Part shown: piece by piece, positions 8,892-17,439 of the stretch
Position numbering within the stretch: the stretch's first letter is position 1
How the letters are laid out: each line of letters begins with the position of its first letter
Assembly (NCBI RefSeq): GCF_013034685.1
Contig: NZ_WQGO01000001.1
Span: 248,001-312,000, forward strand
DNA length: 64,000 nt
Direction of reading: 5' to 3'
From: Ruegeria lacuscaerulensis
GTDB taxonomy: Bacteria; Pseudomonadota; Alphaproteobacteria; Rhodobacterales; Rhodobacteraceae
Program-made: the position numbers and the translations under genes
The notes under the pieces: model-generated
Database searches by the model: none
Told to the model about the DNA's origin: nothing
The model's input: the letters and a program-made list of their open reading frames with translations, nothing else

Positions 8892-8979
8892 GTCCGCCTC
8901 ACCGCCCGTTTCGCGCCAGAAAATAAGGCGCGCGGGTCATTTCTTGCCTACCTCGTACCGGCGGTTCGGGCGGTGTTTG

Positions 8980-10725
8980 TTACCGCATCTCCTGCGCCGG
9001 GGTAACGCCAAGAATACCCAAGCCCGCTGAAATCACAACAGAAACGGCACGGGCCAAAGCGATTTTTGACTGGCTTGTGGCAACATCGCCATCCTGAATG
9101 AACCGCAGTTGGGTTTCGTCGTTGCCCTTGTTCCACAGCGCGTGGAAGTCTCCGGCCAGTTCATAAAGGTAGAACGCAACGCGGTGCGGCTCGTTCGTGC
9201 GGGCAGCGATTTCCACCAGACGCGGCCATTCGGCCAGCTTTTTAGCAACCGTCAACTCGGATGCGTGATCGTTCTTACTCAGATCGGCCCCTTTGAGGGT
9301 CGCATCATCTGCGGCGATCCCGGCCTCAGCCGCGCGGCGCAGAACGCTCATGACGCGGGCATGGGCGTATTGCACGTAGAACACAGGGTTCTCGCGGCTT
9401 TGCTCCAGCACCTTGTCGAAATCAAAATCCAGCGGCGCGTCGTTCTTGCGGGTCAGCATGACGAAACGCGTAACATCTGGCCCCACCTGATCCACCACAT
9501 CGCGCAGAGTGACAAAGTTCCCTGCCCGTTTAGACATCTTGAACGGCTCGCCATTCTTCCAAAGCTTCACCAACTGGGTCAGCTTGATATCCAGCGGCAC
9601 CTTGCCATCGGACAGCGCCGACACAGCCGCCTTCATCCGTTTGACATAGCCGCCGTGGTCGGCACCAAACACGTCGATCAGAGCGTCAAAGCCACGGCTC
9701 ACCTTGTCATAGTGATAGGCGATATCGGGCGCGAAATAGGTCCACGCGCCGTCCGATTTCTTGACTGGGCGGTCCACGTCATCGCCATGTTCAGTCGATT
9801 TGAACAGAGTCTGCTCGCGCGGCTCCCAATCTTCGGGCTTTTTGCCTTTGGGCGGCTCCAGCACGCCTTCATAGATCAGGCCCTTGTCGGTCAGCGATTG
9901 CAGCGCAGCCTCGATCCGGCCCGTGCCATAGAGAGATTTCTCAGAAAAGAACACGTCCATCTCGACGCCCAGCGCCTTCAGATCAGCGCGGATCAGGTCC
10001 ATCATCGCATCGGTGGCAAAGTTGCGCAGGTCCTCAAGCCATTCGCTTTCAGGCTTGTCGATCAGGGTATCGCCGTATTTCTCTTTCAGCGCCTCGCCGA
10101 TCGGGATCAGATAGTCACCGGGATAGAGCCCCTCGGCAATCTCGGGGCTGAGGCCATTGGCCTCGCGATACCGCTCATAGGCCGAACGCGCTAGTACATC
10201 CACCTGCGCGCCGCCATCGTTGATATAATACTCACGCGTAACTTCATGGCCAGAATAAGCCAGCAGGCTTGCCAAGGCGTCACCGAAGACCGCGCCCCGC
10301 GTATGGCCTACATGCAGCGGACCGGTGGGATTGGCCGAGACATATTCGACGTTCACCTTCTGCCCGTGTCCCATGGTCGAGCGACCATAATCGTTGCCCT
10401 GTTCCAGCACGGCGGTCAGCACACCCTGCCAGACCGACGGCGCCAGCCGCAGGTTCAAAAACCCCGGCCCTGCCACCTCGGCGCTGGTGATCCGATCATC
10501 GGCAGCCAGCTTTCCGGCCAGCACATCGGCAATGTCGCGCGGCTTCATCTTGGCTGGTTTTGCCAATACCATCGCCGCGTTGGTCGCCATATCGCCATGT
10601 GCCGCGTCGCGCGGAGGCTCAACCGCCACGTTGTCAAAGCTCAGTCCCTCGGGCAGAGCACCTTCGGACTGCATCTGCGCCAGCGCGCCCAGTACAAGGG
10701 CGCGGATCTCGGAAAACAGGTTCAT
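8980..10725 (-). CDS. argS: Arginine-tRNA ligase
   Basis: A class I aminoacyl-tRNA synthetase of 581 residues. The HIGH-type motif reads [17 protein letters not shown] and the KMSKS-type motif reads [13 protein letters not shown]; the Arg-tRNA N-terminal additional domain ([14 protein letters not shown]) and the C-terminal anticodon-binding DALR domain ending at the C-terminus are present. I placed the start at ATG 10725 because the N-terminal domain begins there; the open frame runs further to 10977 without conserved content. It heads the argS-SPOR-nagZ-scpA-scpB cluster. Confidence 0.96.
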   Translation of the reverse strand: MNLFSEIRALVLGALAQMQSEGALPEGLSFDNVAVEPPRDAAHGDMATNAAMVLAKPAKMKPRDIADVLAGKLAADDRITSAEVAGPGFLNLRLAPSVWQGVLTAVLEQGNDYGRSTMGHGQKVNVEYVSANPTGPLHVGHTRGAVFGDALASLLAYSGHEVTREYYINDGGAQVDVLARSAYERYREANGLSPEIAEGLYPGDYLIPIGEALKEKYGDTLIDKPESEWLEDLRNFATDAMMDLIRADLKALGVEMDVFFSEKSLYGTGRIEAALQSLTDKGLIYEGVLEPPKGKKPEDWEPREQTLFKSTEHGDDVDRPVKKSDGAWTYFAPDIAYHYDKVSRGFDALIDVFGADHGGYVKRMKAAVSALSDGKVPLDIKLTQLVKLWKNGEPFKMSKRAGNFVTLRDVVDQVGPDVTRFVMLTRKNDAPLDFDFDKVLEQSRENPVFYVQYAHARVMSVLRRAAEAGIAADDATLKGADLSKNDHASELTVAKKLAEWPRLVEIAARTNEPHRVAFYLYELAGDFHALWNKGNDETQLRFIQDGDVATSQSKIALARAVSVVISAGLGILGVTPAQEMR

Positions 10726-10858
10726 TTCGAATGTCCTTTTGCTTGCCCGGCGGTTTATCACGCAGCGCGGTAAGGTCAATGGATGCCTAAAGTTTGACCT
10801 TGGTTTGGGCGCAATCCCCGCTACAGTCTGCCCGAACTGCGAAATTCGGAGACCATTG

Positions 10859-11410
10859 ATGCGCCTCGCCCTACCCCTCAGCCTGCTTCTGTCCACCGCC
10901 CTGCCCGTTCTGGCCGAGATGCCCGCACCGCAAGGACATGTGCTGGTGACATTGGGTGGCGCTGTCAGCGAAACCAACCTGCCGGCGCGGGGCGAGAATG
11001 ATGGCGGGCTGCTTGGGTTTCTCGAAGTGACCCATGAGGGTGCAGCAGGGTTTGACGCGGCCCTTCTGGACAGCCTACCCCAGATTCAAATCATTATTCC
11101 CTATGGCCCGCCCGATCATCAGCGCAACTACACTTTCAGTGGCCCGCTGCTGTCGGACGTCATGATCCTTGCGGGAGCCGAAGGAAAAACCGCACGTCCC
11201 ATGGCAATGGACGGGTATCAGGCGGAAATCCCATGGGACAGCATTTCGACGTACAAACCCATTTTAGCCACCCATGCCGACGGTGAACCGATGGGCGTCG
11301 GAGGATATGGCCCCACCATGATCGTGTTCCCGCCAACCGACGAAGCCGACTCAGCCGAAGCCCAAGCAAGTCAACAGGTTTGGGCACTGGCCTATATCGG
11401 CGTCGAGTGA
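10859..11410 (+). CDS. Small secreted protein with molybdopterin-oxidoreductase-like fold
   Basis: A 183-residue periplasmic protein. The first 20 residues ([20 protein letters not shown]) are a signal peptide cleaved after VLA. The remainder includes [31 protein letters not shown] and [11 protein letters not shown], a pattern seen in short proteins related to the sulfite-oxidase molybdopterin-binding domain but without the usual cofactor-binding cysteine. It ends [12 protein letters not shown]. It is convergent with dgt and overlaps it by 19 bases. The ATG is 133 bases from argS, divergently. Substrate and cofactor are unknown. Confidence 0.72.
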   Translation: MRLALPLSLLLSTALPVLAEMPAPQGHVLVTLGGAVSETNLPARGENDGGLLGFLEVTHEGAAGFDAALLDSLPQIQIIIPYGPPDHQRNYTFSGPLLSDVMILAGAEGKTARPMAMDGYQAEIPWDSISTYKPILATHADGEPMGVGGYGPTMIVFPPTDEADSAEAQASQQVWALAYIGVE

Positions 11411-12564
11411 CCCGTCGGCGCGGGTCGCCCTGTCAGGCGCACATAGTCCTGTATCGCAAAGCGATCGGTCATCCCGGCGATGTAATCTGATACGATCCGG
11501 GCCAGAACAGTCTCGTCCTCGGCAGCCTCAATATCGGAGTGCCAGCGGGCAGGCATTTGACGCGGATCCGCAAGATAGATCGGGAACAGCTCCTCGACGA
11601 TCTTGCTAACTTCGGCCCGCACTTCCATCACCGAGGGCGCGCGATACATCCGGGTGAACAGAAAGGCACGGATATCCTGCAACTGCGCCCATAATTGCGC
11701 CGAGAACTGGATCACTGGGCGACCCAAATTGCGGATATCTTCCACCGAGTGCGCTCCGGATTCGGCAATCAACGCGGCAGATGTGTCTATTACGTCGGAT
11801 ACCATAACCCCAAAGACCCGCCGCAGAGCCTCATGCCTGCGCCGATACGGGTCAAGATTTGGATAGGCGCGATCGACCTCGGCATAGCACGCACCCACAA
11901 TCGGCAGCGTTTGAATTTCGTCATCACTGAACAAATCCGCTCGCAGCCCGTCCAGCAAATCATGGTTGTTGTAGGCAATGTCATCTGACAATGCCGCCAC
12001 CTGCGCCTCAGCGCTGGCATGGGTGTGCAGTTCCAGATCAAACGCGCCGTTGCACTCTGCCAACGCCCAAGGCAACTCGCCCTCAACCGGGCCGTTATGC
12101 TTGGCGATCCCTTCCAACGTCTCCCATGAAAGGTTGCAGCCATCGAATTCCGCATAGTGTCGTTCGAGTTTGGTCACGATGCGAATGGCCTGCGCATTGT
12201 GATCGAAGCCACCATAAGGCTGCATGATGGCATGCAGCGCATCCTCGCCCGTATGGCCGAACGGTGTGTGCCCCAAATCATGGGCCAAAGCCACCGCCTC
12301 GGTCAGTTCGGGGTTCAAGCCCAAAGCACCGGAAATCGTCCGCGCCACCTGCGCCACCTCAATGGAATGCGTCAGGCGGGTGCGATAGCTATCCCCCTCA
12401 TGCTCCACAAAAACCTGCGTCTTGTGCTTGAGCCGCCGAAACGCGCTGGCATGAATGATCCTGTCTCGATCACGCTGAAAGCATGACCGAAAACTGCTCT
12501 CTTCCTCTGGCACCAACCGCCCTCGCGCGCAACTGGGATCCGAGGCAAAACCCGTTCTTTCCAA
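11392..12564 (-). CDS. dgt: Deoxyguanosinetriphosphate triphosphohydrolase-like protein
   Basis: An HD-domain dNTPase of 390 residues that splits dGTP/dNTPs to nucleoside and triphosphate. The HD signature ALAHDLGHTPFGHTGEDAL and the entry block DRDRIIHASAFRRLKHKTQVF are complete. The start is unusual: no ATG exists between the stop codon at 12598-12600 and the conserved domain, and TTG 12564, preceded by AAGGAC, gives the expected N-terminus (SCARGRLVPEEES). It is divergent from the Fe-S carrier gene, with 76 bases for both promoters. Confidence 0.93.
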   Translation of the reverse strand: MERTGFASDPSCARGRLVPEEESSFRSCFQRDRDRIIHASAFRRLKHKTQVFVEHEGDSYRTRLTHSIEVAQVARTISGALGLNPELTEAVALAHDLGHTPFGHTGEDALHAIMQPYGGFDHNAQAIRIVTKLERHYAEFDGCNLSWETLEGIAKHNGPVEGELPWALAECNGAFDLELHTHASAEAQVAALSDDIAYNNHDLLDGLRADLFSDDEIQTLPIVGACYAEVDRAYPNLDPYRRRHEALRRVFGVMVSDVIDTSAALIAESGAHSVEDIRNLGRPVIQFSAQLWAQLQDIRAFLFTRMYRAPSVMEVRAEVSKIVEELFPIYLADPRQMPARWHSDIEAAEDETVLARIVSDYIAGMTDRFAIQDYVRLTGRPAPTGHSTPI

Positions 12565-12640
12565 AGGTCTTGTCCTTGTCGCCTGTCCTTGGGTTTTCTA
12601 TATGGTAGAGTGGTACAGAAATAAACCTTTGGAGCGTGGC

Positions 12641-12964
12641 ATGAATCTGCCCCCAACAGTCACGGAACGCGCCTTCGATCGCCTGGCCGAAATTGGCGCT
12701 GCGGATCAGGGACAAGCCCTGCGCGTCGCGGTAGAAGGCGGCGGCTGTTCCGGGTTCCAATACGAGATCGCTCTGGACGAACCGAAAGAGGATGATCTGA
12801 TCCTTGAGGGTAAAGGACAGAAAGTCATCGTGGACTCGGTCTCACTGCCGTTTCTGGAAAACGCCACGATAGATTTCACTCAGGAATTGATCGGAGCGCG
12901 GTTTGTCATCGAAAACCCGAACGCCACCTCATCCTGCGGCTGCGGCACCTCGTTTTCTATGTAG
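12641..12964 (+). CDS. A-type iron-sulfur cluster carrier (IscA/ErpA family)
   Basis: A 107-residue protein that delivers Fe-S clusters to apoproteins. The three cluster-binding cysteines are present: GGGCSGFQY near residue 33 and SSCGCGTSFSM at the C-terminus. Whether it corresponds to ErpA, IscA or SufA cannot be decided, since no isc or suf genes are adjacent; its solitary location fits ErpA. I chose ATG 12641 with TTGGAG upstream; an in-frame ATG at 12602 would run into the dgt promoter region. A hairpin repeat starts six bases after the stop. Confidence 0.93.
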   Translation: MNLPPTVTERAFDRLAEIGAADQGQALRVAVEGGGCSGFQYEIALDEPKEDDLILEGKGQKVIVDSVSLPFLENATIDFTQELIGARFVIENPNATSSCGCGTSFSM

Positions 12965-12970
12965 CTACCG

Positions 12971-13018
12971 GTGGGGGCGTTGCCCCCACACCCCCAGGAT
13001 ATTTCTGGCCAGATGAAG
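12971..13018 (+). repeat. Intergenic hairpin-box repeat, copy A
   Basis: Starts six bases after the Fe-S carrier stop codon. A perfect eight-base stem GTGGGGGC/GCCCCCAC (12971-12989) is followed by the box CAGGATATTTCTGGCCAGATGAAG. The same arrangement occurs five more times in this window. Together with copy B (inverted) it brackets a 112-base spacer upstream of xthA in which I see nothing else. Probably a terminator for the gene on its left. Confidence 0.75.
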
Positions 13019-13130
13019 CAGGGATCCGCTCTCCGACCTCAATGCCGGAGAGCTTCACCTGGCGCGGTCATCGGCGTCCCCGCCTGTACCGCAGATCATA
13101 AATCGCACGGATTGGTTAACGATCCGTTTC

Positions 13131-13179
13131 TTCATCTGGCTAAAAATATCCCGGAGCGCGAGGCAGAGCCTCGCTCCCC
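13131..13179 (-). repeat. Intergenic hairpin-box repeat, copy B
   Basis: The inverted partner of copy A: box CTTCATCTGGCTAAAAATAT read on the + strand, then CCCGG and the stem GCGAGGC/GCCTCGC with loop AGA. The stem is the exact reverse complement of that in copy E1, 46 kb away. It lies 67 bases before xthA and, unlike the other copies, is not directly behind a stop codon. Confidence 0.75.
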
Positions 13180-13245
13180 AACCCACCATCTTGCCGCTGC
13201 GTTCATTCTGCGCGATAGGTTGCCAATGGCTCTGGAGGATCGCGC

Positions 13246-14025
13246 ATGAAAATCGCCACGTTCAACATCAACGGTATCAAAGCGCGGATTGAGGCTCTGC
13301 CCCGTTGGCTGGATGACGCGCAGCCCGACATCGTGTTGCTGCAAGAGATCAAGTCAGTGGATGAGAACTTTCCCAGGGAACTTTTCGAAGACCGGGGCTA
13401 CAATGTCGAAACCCATGGGCAGAAAAGCTTTAACGGAGTGGCAATCCTTTCAAAGTTCCCGCTTGAAGATGTGACGCGGGGCCTACCGGGCGACGATGAA
13501 GACGAACAAGCGCGGTGGATCGAAGCGACGGTCGTCGGGAAGCACTCGTTGCGGATTTGCGGTTTGTATCTGCCTAACGGCAATCCGGCTCCGGGACCGA
13601 AATATGACTATAAGCTTGCCTGGATGGAGCGCCTCTATCGGCGCGCGCAGGAGCTGATCGCTAGTGAAGAGCCGGCGCTGATGGCCGGGGACTATAATAT
13701 CATTCCTCAGGCCGAAGACGCCGCACGTCCCGAGGCATGGCGGGAGGATGCTCTGTTTCGGCCTGAAAGCCGGGCGGCATTTCGCAAAATCCTGAACCTG
13801 GGCTTTACCGAGGCGTTCCGGGCGTGCACACAGGGGCCAGGGCACTATTCCTTTTGGGATTATCAGGCCGGGGCATGGAACAGGAATGACGGCATCCGCA
13901 TCGACCATTTCCTGTTAACCCCACAGGCGGCAGATCTGATGCGCGATTGCCGGATTGATTCCGAGATACGCGGGCACGAAAAGCCTTCAGATCACGTTCC
14001 GGTTTGGGTGGAACTCGATCTTTAA
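13246..14025 (+). CDS. xthA: Exodeoxyribonuclease III
   Basis: A 259-residue AP endonuclease/3'-5' exonuclease for base-excision repair. The first residues MKIATFNINGIKAR, then LLQEIKS (metal-binding Glu), LYLPNGN, GDYNIIPQAED (catalytic Asp/Asn) and the terminal SDHVPVWVEL (His) make a complete exonuclease-endonuclease-phosphatase active site. GGAGG occurs just before the ATG. It stands alone, convergent with the flavin monooxygenase gene (four-base gap). Confidence 0.96.
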   Translation: MKIATFNINGIKARIEALPRWLDDAQPDIVLLQEIKSVDENFPRELFEDRGYNVETHGQKSFNGVAILSKFPLEDVTRGLPGDDEDEQARWIEATVVGKHSLRICGLYLPNGNPAPGPKYDYKLAWMERLYRRAQELIASEEPALMAGDYNIIPQAEDAARPEAWREDALFRPESRAAFRKILNLGFTEAFRACTQGPGHYSFWDYQAGAWNRNDGIRIDHFLLTPQAADLMRDCRIDSEIRGHEKPSDHVPVWVELDL

Positions 14026-14029
14026 TTCC

Positions 14030-15181
14030 TTATGCGGTCGGGTCGTAGTTGTAGATCCAGTCGTATTTGCGTGCCAATTTCCCACCGATAGCGGACAAGG
14101 CCAGTTGCGCGCCCAGACGCATCGGTCCGCGCAAGTGGAAATTGCGGGCATTGGCACCAGCGGTGGCCACGACGTTGCGGGCTCTGGGGCGGCGGGTGGT
14201 CTCGTAGACCGAAAGCGCCTGGGTCACCCCTGATTGCTCAGAAAATGCACGCGCCAAGATCCAGGCGTCCTCCAATGCAAGACATGCCCCCTGCGCCATG
14301 AAAGGTAGTGTGGGGTGGGCAGCGTCCCCCAGCAAAGCAAGCCGACCGTTCTGCCAACTTTGCGCCACCGGCCGCAGGTAAAGGGCCCAAAGGTGGGTTT
14401 GCGCAACCTCGGTCAGCACCTCCCGAACTGGGCCGCCGAAATCCTGAAAGCGCGCCCTAAGATCGTCAGGATCACCTTCCCTGCGCCAACTTTCATCTGT
14501 CCAGTCCGAGCGTTCCTCGATTGCTACCACATTCATCATTTGCTGGTCACGTAGAGGGTACAAGACCACATGGCGACCCGGGCCCATTGTCAGTGACGCA
14601 CATGGCGCTCGGGCGCGTTGAGCCCAAGGTATCGTTGCACGCCAGGCGATTTGGCGGGTGAATTGCGGCTGTTCCTCTCCGTTCAGGATCGGACGCAGAA
14701 TGCTGCGTCCTCCGTCTGCGGCAATGGCGCATTCGGTGCGCAATCGCTCACCGCTTTGTAAAACCACTTCGGCTTCGCCAGGATGTTTGATCACCTGCGA
14801 CACTTGAGCACCCAACTGGATATCGACCCCCGCGTTTCGCGCGGCCTGCACCAACAGGTCCAATAGATCGGCGCGATGGTAGTAGTAGGTCGGGCCGGCC
14901 GTCGGGGGCGGAATACGGCTGATGACGCGGCCTCGGCGGTAGTCGCGAAGAACCGTTCCGTTTGAGCGTTGTCCTACACGGGGCTCTGTGTGCTCAATAC
15001 CCAGCGCACGCAGAACAGCCATGCCATTGGCGCTGATCTGAAGGCCCGCGCCCACTTCGGTCAGGGCTGGTGCTTGTTCCAGCACCGTCACCTGCGCGCC
15101 CTTCAGGCGCAGGGCCAGAGCAGCCGCCAAACCACCAATACCGCCGCCGATTACGGCAAAACTCAAACCGTCGATATTCAT
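14030..15181 (-). CDS. FAD-dependent monooxygenase (salicylate hydroxylase-like)
   Basis: A 383-residue class A flavin monooxygenase. The FAD Rossmann motif GGGIGGLAAALALRLKGAQVTVLEQ is near residue 10, the second flavin motif LLGDAAHPTLPFMAQGACLALEDA lies near 290, and a DG motif (AADGGRS) is near 157. These proteins hydroxylate aromatic acids using NAD(P)H; no aromatic-degradation gene is adjacent, so the substrate is unknown (UbiH-type or salicylate-type both possible, the latter closer by layout). The start is ATG 15181; a TTG six bases further out is less likely. Confidence 0.88.
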   Translation of the reverse strand: MNIDGLSFAVIGGGIGGLAAALALRLKGAQVTVLEQAPALTEVGAGLQISANGMAVLRALGIEHTEPRVGQRSNGTVLRDYRRGRVISRIPPPTAGPTYYYHRADLLDLLVQAARNAGVDIQLGAQVSQVIKHPGEAEVVLQSGERLRTECAIAADGGRSILRPILNGEEQPQFTRQIAWRATIPWAQRARAPCASLTMGPGRHVVLYPLRDQQMMNVVAIEERSDWTDESWRREGDPDDLRARFQDFGGPVREVLTEVAQTHLWALYLRPVAQSWQNGRLALLGDAAHPTLPFMAQGACLALEDAWILARAFSEQSGVTQALSVYETTRRPRARNVVATAGANARNFHLRGPMRLGAQLALSAIGGKLARKYDWIYNYDPTA

Positions 15182-15201
15182 GAGCAAGGCTTAACGCAAA
15201 A

Positions 15202-15226
15202 ACGCCGAGGCGACAGGCCCCGGCGT
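15202..15226 (-). terminator. Terminator of dksA
   Basis: A ten-base stem with one mismatch (ACGCCGAGGC against GCCCCGGCGT) lies 25 bases after the dksA stop. On the minus strand it is followed by a run of five T. This is a good intrinsic terminator in an otherwise GC-rich intergenic gap. Confidence 0.75.
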
Positions 15227-15251
15227 CAAAGATTTCCGAATTTTGCAGCGA

Positions 15252-15674
15252 TCAATCGTCGCGGTGGACCTTCTCGCGGCGTTCGTGACGCTCTTGCGCC
15301 TCAAGCGTCATGGTCGCGATCGGGCGCGCATCCAGACGCCGCAGCGAGATCGGATCACCCGTCATTTCGCAATAGCCGTACTCGCCCTCATCAATCCGGC
15401 GCAGAGCCGAGTCGATCTTGGCCACCAGCTTGCGCTGACGGTCGCGGGTGCGCAGTTCCAGTGCGCGATCGGTTTCCTCGCTCGCGCGGTCTGCAACGTC
15501 CGGAATGTTACGAGTGTTGTCTTGCAGACCTTCGATCGTGTCGCGGCTGCCTGCCAAAAGTTCAGTCTTCCAGTCCAGCAGCTTACGACGAAAATACTCA
15601 AGCTGCTTGTCGTTCATAAATGGTTCGTCTTCGGCTGGACGATAATCTTCGGGCAGAAATACTTCCTGCTTCAT
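15252..15674 (-). CDS. dksA: RNA polymerase-binding transcription factor DksA (single-cysteine form)
   Basis: A 140-residue secondary-channel factor that acts with ppGpp on RNA polymerase. The coiled-coil tip DxxDxA motif is intact (PDVADRAS), and the globular part keeps GEYGYCEMTGDPI and RRLDARPIATM. Of the four zinc-site cysteines in E. coli DksA only the first remains; the others are Thr, Thr and Ala. The start at ATG 15674 has GGGAG upstream; an in-frame ATG at 15728 would add 18 residues absent from the family. It has its own terminator. Confidence 0.93.
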   Translation of the reverse strand: MKQEVFLPEDYRPAEDEPFMNDKQLEYFRRKLLDWKTELLAGSRDTIEGLQDNTRNIPDVADRASEETDRALELRTRDRQRKLVAKIDSALRRIDEGEYGYCEMTGDPISLRRLDARPIATMTLEAQERHERREKVHRDD

Positions 15675-16046
15675 TTTTGCTCCCTCGGTGTGGCCTGCAA
15701 CGCCGAGTGCTCTCTCTTCACCAGACATGAGGCATTCCCTTCTGCGGAGCGTTTATCTGACGGCGCGGGGATTGTCACTATGCAAACGACGCGCCTGTGT
15801 TGTGTAATCCTAAAGCGTCTAAATATGAGACAACTAATAACAAAACCTTGTTTTTCTGTGAAAAAGTGCGGGCGATTTCTGGGCAAACTTTATATTGCCT
15901 CAGGGTGTGTTAGCGCACGAATCAAGCAAAGCCCTTGGAGTTGCTGGTCAATTCCGCATCGGGCGACGCAGCGACGTGGGTTGTAAAAATCTTCGCCCCT
16001 CTGTAACCCCAAAGGCACAACCTGCGCGACCTATCATGAGGCCCCA
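15675..16046. other. Divergent intergenic region dksA / MoxR gene
   Basis: A 372-base non-coding stretch, AT-richer than its surroundings around 15800-15900. It must hold the promoters of dksA (-) and the MoxR gene (+). The best candidate for the latter is TTGTAA (15981-15986) and TAACCC (16004-16009), spaced by 17, but it is weak. I see no ORF, RNA gene or repeat that I can support here. Confidence 0.5.
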
Positions 16047-16892
16047 ATGACCGCACGCTTTCAAGGCACAGCCGAATATGTTGCCACCGATGATCTGACC
16101 ATCGCCGTCAACGCTGCGGTCACTTTGGAACGGCCTTTGCTGGTCAAGGGCGAGCCGGGCACCGGTAAGACCGAACTGGCCAAGCAGGTAGCTGATGCGC
16201 TGGGTCTGAAGATGATCGAGTGGAACGTAAAGTCCACCACCCGCGCCCAACAGGGCCTGTATGAATATGACGCCGTCAGCCGTCTGCGCGACAGCCAGTT
16301 GGGCGATGAGCGCGTGCATGACGTGTCGAACTATATCCGCAAGGGCAAGCTGTGGCAGGCATTCGACGCCGACGAAAAGGTCGTGCTGCTGATTGATGAG
16401 ATCGACAAGGCCGATATCGAATTTCCCAACGACCTGCTGCAGGAACTCGATAAGATGGAGTTCCATGTCTACGAGACTGGTGAGACAATCAAAGCCAAGA
16501 ACCGGCCTATTGTGATCATCACCTCGAATAACGAAAAGGAACTGCCCGACGCCTTCCTGCGCCGGTGTTTCTTTCACTATATCCGCTTCCCAGATGAGAC
16601 CACGATGCGCCGCATCGTCGAGGTCCATCACCCTGGGATCAAGGATGCCCTGCTGACCACCGCGCTGACACAGTTTTATGAAATCCGTGAGACGCAGGGG
16701 CTGAAGAAAAAGCCCTCGACCTCGGAAGTGCTGGACTGGCTCAAGCTGTTGCTGGCCGAGGATCTGACCGCCGACGATCTGAAACGCGACGGGGCGAATG
16801 CGCTGCCCAAGTTACATGGCGCGCTGCTGAAAAATGAGCAGGATGTTCATCTGTTTGAACGTCTGGCCTTTATGGCGCGTAGCAAACGCTGA
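16047..16892 (+). CDS. MoxR-family AAA+ ATPase
   Basis: A 281-residue chaperone-like ATPase of the MoxR/CoxD type. The Walker A motif is GEPGTGKTEL (about residues 35-44), Walker B is VLLIDEIDKAD, sensor 1 is IITSNNEKELPDAFLRRC with the arginine finger. MoxR proteins work with a VWA-domain partner to mature or insert cofactors into target enzymes; the matching VWA gene lies 2 kb downstream at 18979 on the same strand. No carbon monoxide dehydrogenase gene is present, so the client is unknown. Confidence 0.93.
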   Translation: MTARFQGTAEYVATDDLTIAVNAAVTLERPLLVKGEPGTGKTELAKQVADALGLKMIEWNVKSTTRAQQGLYEYDAVSRLRDSQLGDERVHDVSNYIRKGKLWQAFDADEKVVLLIDEIDKADIEFPNDLLQELDKMEFHVYETGETIKAKNRPIVIITSNNEKELPDAFLRRCFFHYIRFPDETTMRRIVEVHHPGIKDALLTTALTQFYEIRETQGLKKKPSTSEVLDWLKLLLAEDLTADDLKRDGANALPKLHGALLKNEQDVHLFERLAFMARSKR

Positions 16893-16908
16893 ACATCCAG
16901 TGATCAGC

Positions 16909-16965
16909 CTTGCCTTACGGCAAGCGGGCTGTCAGCATTGGCACATGATCGCCCGACTGTCGGGC
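16909..16965 (+). other. Two short hairpins between the MoxR and GNAT genes
   Basis: CTTGCC-TTAC-GGCAAG (16909-16924) and GCCCGA-CTG-TCGGGC (16951-16965) lie in the 97-base gap after the MoxR gene. Neither is followed by a T-run, so they look more like RNA-processing or pausing structures than terminators. Short arms mean chance cannot be excluded. Confidence 0.4.
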
Positions 16966-16989
16966 ATCCGAGCAGATGGGGCAATCTGA

Positions 16990-17439
16990 GTGTCTGACAC
17001 CCTTACGATCCGTGCCTTGCGGCCCGATGACCGGGCCGAATGGGCTGAGATGTGGCGCGATTATCTGGCGTTCTACGAAACATCCGTACCCGACAACACC
17101 TATGACAGCACATTCGCGCGGCTTTTAGGGGATGATCCGCATGATTTCTCGTGCTTTGTTGCCGAAAGCTCCGATGGTTTGGTCGGCCTGACGCACTACC
17201 TGTTTCACCGCCATGCGTGGAAAGAGGAAAGTGTCTGCTACCTTCAGGATCTGTTCGCCCGCCCCGAGGCGCGCGGAACCGGCGTTGGACGCGCGCTAAT
17301 TCAAGCCGTGTATGACGAGGCTGACCGACAAGGCGCGCCATCGGTCTATTGGCTGACGCAAGAATTCAACCATACCGCTCGCAAATTGTATGATCGGATC
17401 GGCAAACAGACACCTTTCATTCGGTATCAACGCGCATGA
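16990..17439 (+). CDS. GNAT family N-acetyltransferase
   Basis: A 149-residue acetyl-CoA-dependent acyltransferase. The acetyl-CoA binding block is DLFARPEARGTGVGRALIQAV (motif A, about residues 83-103), followed by WLTQEFNHTARKLYDRIG (motif B). It starts with GTG and overlaps the following lipoprotein gene by four bases (ATGA). The target substrate is unknown. It sits between the MoxR and VWA genes, which may be chance or may point to a modification step in that module. Confidence 0.88.
   Translation: MSDTLTIRALRPDDRAEWAEMWRDYLAFYETSVPDNTYDSTFARLLGDDPHDFSCFVAESSDGLVGLTHYLFHRHAWKEESVCYLQDLFARPEARGTGVGRALIQAVYDEADRQGAPSVYWLTQEFNHTARKLYDRIGKQTPFIRYQRA

Noticed and set aside
9109..10194. Long open frame of 361 codons on the + strand
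   Set aside because: It lies wholly antisense to argS, whose motifs are complete; it resembles no family and its composition (His, Arg, Gln-rich) is that of an antisense shadow in GC-rich DNA.
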